From positions 1-18,937 of the forward strand of contig JAAVTG010000510.1 of assembly GCA_011947345.1 (NCBI GenBank): a stretch of 18,937 nt of DNA, read 5' to 3'. The position numbers were made by a program, and so were the translations under genes. The notes beneath the pieces were generated by a model. The model ran no database searches and was not told the DNA's origin. It saw only the letters and a list, made by a program, of their open reading frames with translations. Below are positions 17,882 to 18,937 of the stretch, piece by piece. Every line of letters starts with the position of its first letter. Within the stretch, counting starts at the first letter, position 1. Source of the DNA: Phytophthora quininea. Its lineage: Eukaryota > Oomycota > Peronosporomycetes > Peronosporales > Peronosporaceae.

Positions 17882-17897
17882 AAATTGAAGACTGACA
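17882..17897 (-). promoter_or_regulatory. initiator-like core promoter of the dethiobiotin synthetase gene
   Basis: TGTCAGTCTTCAATTT on the - strand matches about 13 of 16 positions of the initiator consensus, 35 bp upstream of the ATG at 17847. It supports that start codon and suggests that the 5' end of the gene is, or recently was, functional. Confidence 0.5.
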
Positions 17898-17926
17898 GGC
17901 ATGAGACGTTCGATCATCCTGTTATT

Positions 17927-17961
17927 CAACCCAACCCAACTCAACCCAGCCCAGCCCAACC
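17927..17961. repeat. CAACCC/CAGCCC short tandem repeat
   Basis: Imperfect 5-bp units (CAACC, CAGCC) repeat about seven times in the gap between the phosphotriesterase-related gene and the biotin gene. No function is evident. Confidence 0.6.
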
Positions 17962-18064
17962 GGGGATAGGAACCCAAACGCGGCCGACTTGCCATATCCG
18001 GTCTAAGCCTATCCTTACCTTTCAAACTGACGTGTGCAATGCCCTGCTCGGGGCCATTTTGACG

Positions 18065-18937
18065 TCAGCGCCGATGCGGAAGGAATTCATTTGGGTGGTA
18101 GGGAGCAAACTTGTTCCTACTGTGACGCCGCAGACACTTGGTGCCGCAGTAGATGAACGTAAACTTGGTGAAGTACTTGCCTTCGATGGGCTCAAAGTAG
18201 TTGCCGCAGATGGAGCACTGCAGGTAGTTTTTGGGGATTGGCGGCGCCTCGGGCGGTACCAGGCCAGCAAGTCCACGACGTTGGCGCGCACGAGCTGGTC
18301 CCATCGAGAGTCGGTGACTCCTTGACGCTGGAGACGGGTCCTGAAATGCTCAAAGAGATACGTGTAGCCGCCGCCTCCGTAGCGGCGGTATTGGATCCGT
18401 TGGTGCACGTTCGTCGACAGTAGCAGCTGATGGAGGTGTTCCTTTGCAAGTGCTGCAATCCACCGAACGAGTCTGCTGTCTGGAGGCTCCTGCCACTCTT
18501 CATCGCCGCTTGACGGGGTTCTACAGCAAGGTTGAAGAGAGGGGCGTCGCTCACAGTCAGCAGACCGATCATGTCGAAGAGCACCGAGACACCGAGGCTC
18601 AAGATCTCCTTCAAGAAGCAGTAACCGGGTCCTTCAAAGTCACCTCGACACCAGCGATCCATGTGGCACACAACGAGTCTCCTGCTCTCAGCACCGGCGT
18701 CGAGAAGGACGCGAAGCCAAGCTTGCAAGGCTTGCTCCAGCTTGACAGTATTTCCAGTCGACTGCTCGTCGAAGGTAAACGACAAGTACAGCGGCGCATG
18801 CGTCTGAGCTTGAGCCTATGGGTGCAATTGTCAATGGAAGCCCCCGCAATATTATACAAACTCAACGTACCAGTGCCAACCCTTGTGCGAGAATCTGCTC
18901 CTTGTCATTAAAACACACATTCGCGCAGTGGACCTGC
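18065..18937 (-). CDS. phosphotriesterase-related (PTER) protein with zinc-binding tail, 5' end outside window
   Basis: C-terminal half of a TIM-barrel amidohydrolase of the PTER family. Exon 18937-18871 (with ILAQGLALA) joins through a 55-bp intron (18870-18816; GTACGT, CATAG) to an exon reading AQAQTHAPLYLSFTF. LVVCHMDRW holds the strand-6 metal His. GVSVLFDMIG follows. After a frame break in a C-run near 18525 come HQLLLSTNVHQR, YRRYGGGGYTYLFEHF (the family's YGGHGYSH-like loop) and VVDLLAWY. The strand-5 His is replaced (LSF where family members have a His) and the strand-8 Asp is Asn in STNVH, so catalysis is doubtful. A tail of about 60 residues carries CSIC and YCGTKC, a probable zinc site not usual for PTER. 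The last stretch crosses one further frame change near 18255. Stop at 18067-18065. Confidence 0.75.

Overview
The window looks like nuclear DNA of an oomycete, most likely Phytophthora or a close relative. It carries secreted Kazal-type protease inhibitors with the oomycete mix of six-cysteine and four-cysteine domains, GC-rich coding sequence, GT-AG introns of about 55-80 bp, and small intergenic gaps. Most genes also have a match to the oomycete initiator-type core promoter (GCTCATTYYNCAWTTT) 30-65 bp upstream of the start codon. No rRNA, tRNA, CRISPR array or transposase gene was seen.

Layout. 1-497 (-): RING/PHD protein, cut by the window edge. 624-2718 (+): predicted type I membrane protein whose cytosolic tail ends in a beta-adaptin appendage-like domain. 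2825-4307 (-): PB1-FW-UBA protein, a relative of the autophagy receptor NBR1. 4497-14944: a giant inverted duplication, two arms of about 4.98 kb around a 479-bp spacer. Each arm holds, from outside to centre, the 3' end of an alpha/beta hydrolase, a possible ankyrin-like remnant, a one-domain Kazal inhibitor, an NBR1-like PB1-ZZ-ZZ-FW-UBA gene, and a three-domain Kazal inhibitor whose start codon sits at the edge of the spacer. Only the right arm joins a full hydrolase gene (14649-15561, -). Next to it is a second hydrolase (15797-16761, -) with Cys in the nucleophile position, then a gene-poor stretch, a short dethiobiotin synthetase N-terminal part (17408-17847, -), and a phosphotriesterase-related protein with lost metal ligands and a zinc-binding tail (18065-18937, -, 5' end outside the window).

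Data quality matters here. Nearly every gene is split by single-base frameshifts, inside and outside the arms, often in C or G runs and sometimes at the same place in both arms. This fits uncorrected long-read consensus better than wholesale pseudogenisation. Coding regions are therefore given as whole genes with their breaks described. The arms also differ by changes unlike read error: a 6-bp and a 15-bp in-frame indel, a synonymous substitution, and different sequence upstream of the inner start codons. I therefore favour a real inverted duplication, or a junction of two haplotypes, over a one-molecule fold-back artefact.

Functionally, three loci encode NBR1-like scaffolds (PB1 for self-association, FW and UBA for cargo and ubiquitin binding) and four encode secreted protease inhibitors that may act outside the cell against host or microbial proteases. 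Nothing in the sequence links the two groups beyond proximity and shared duplication.
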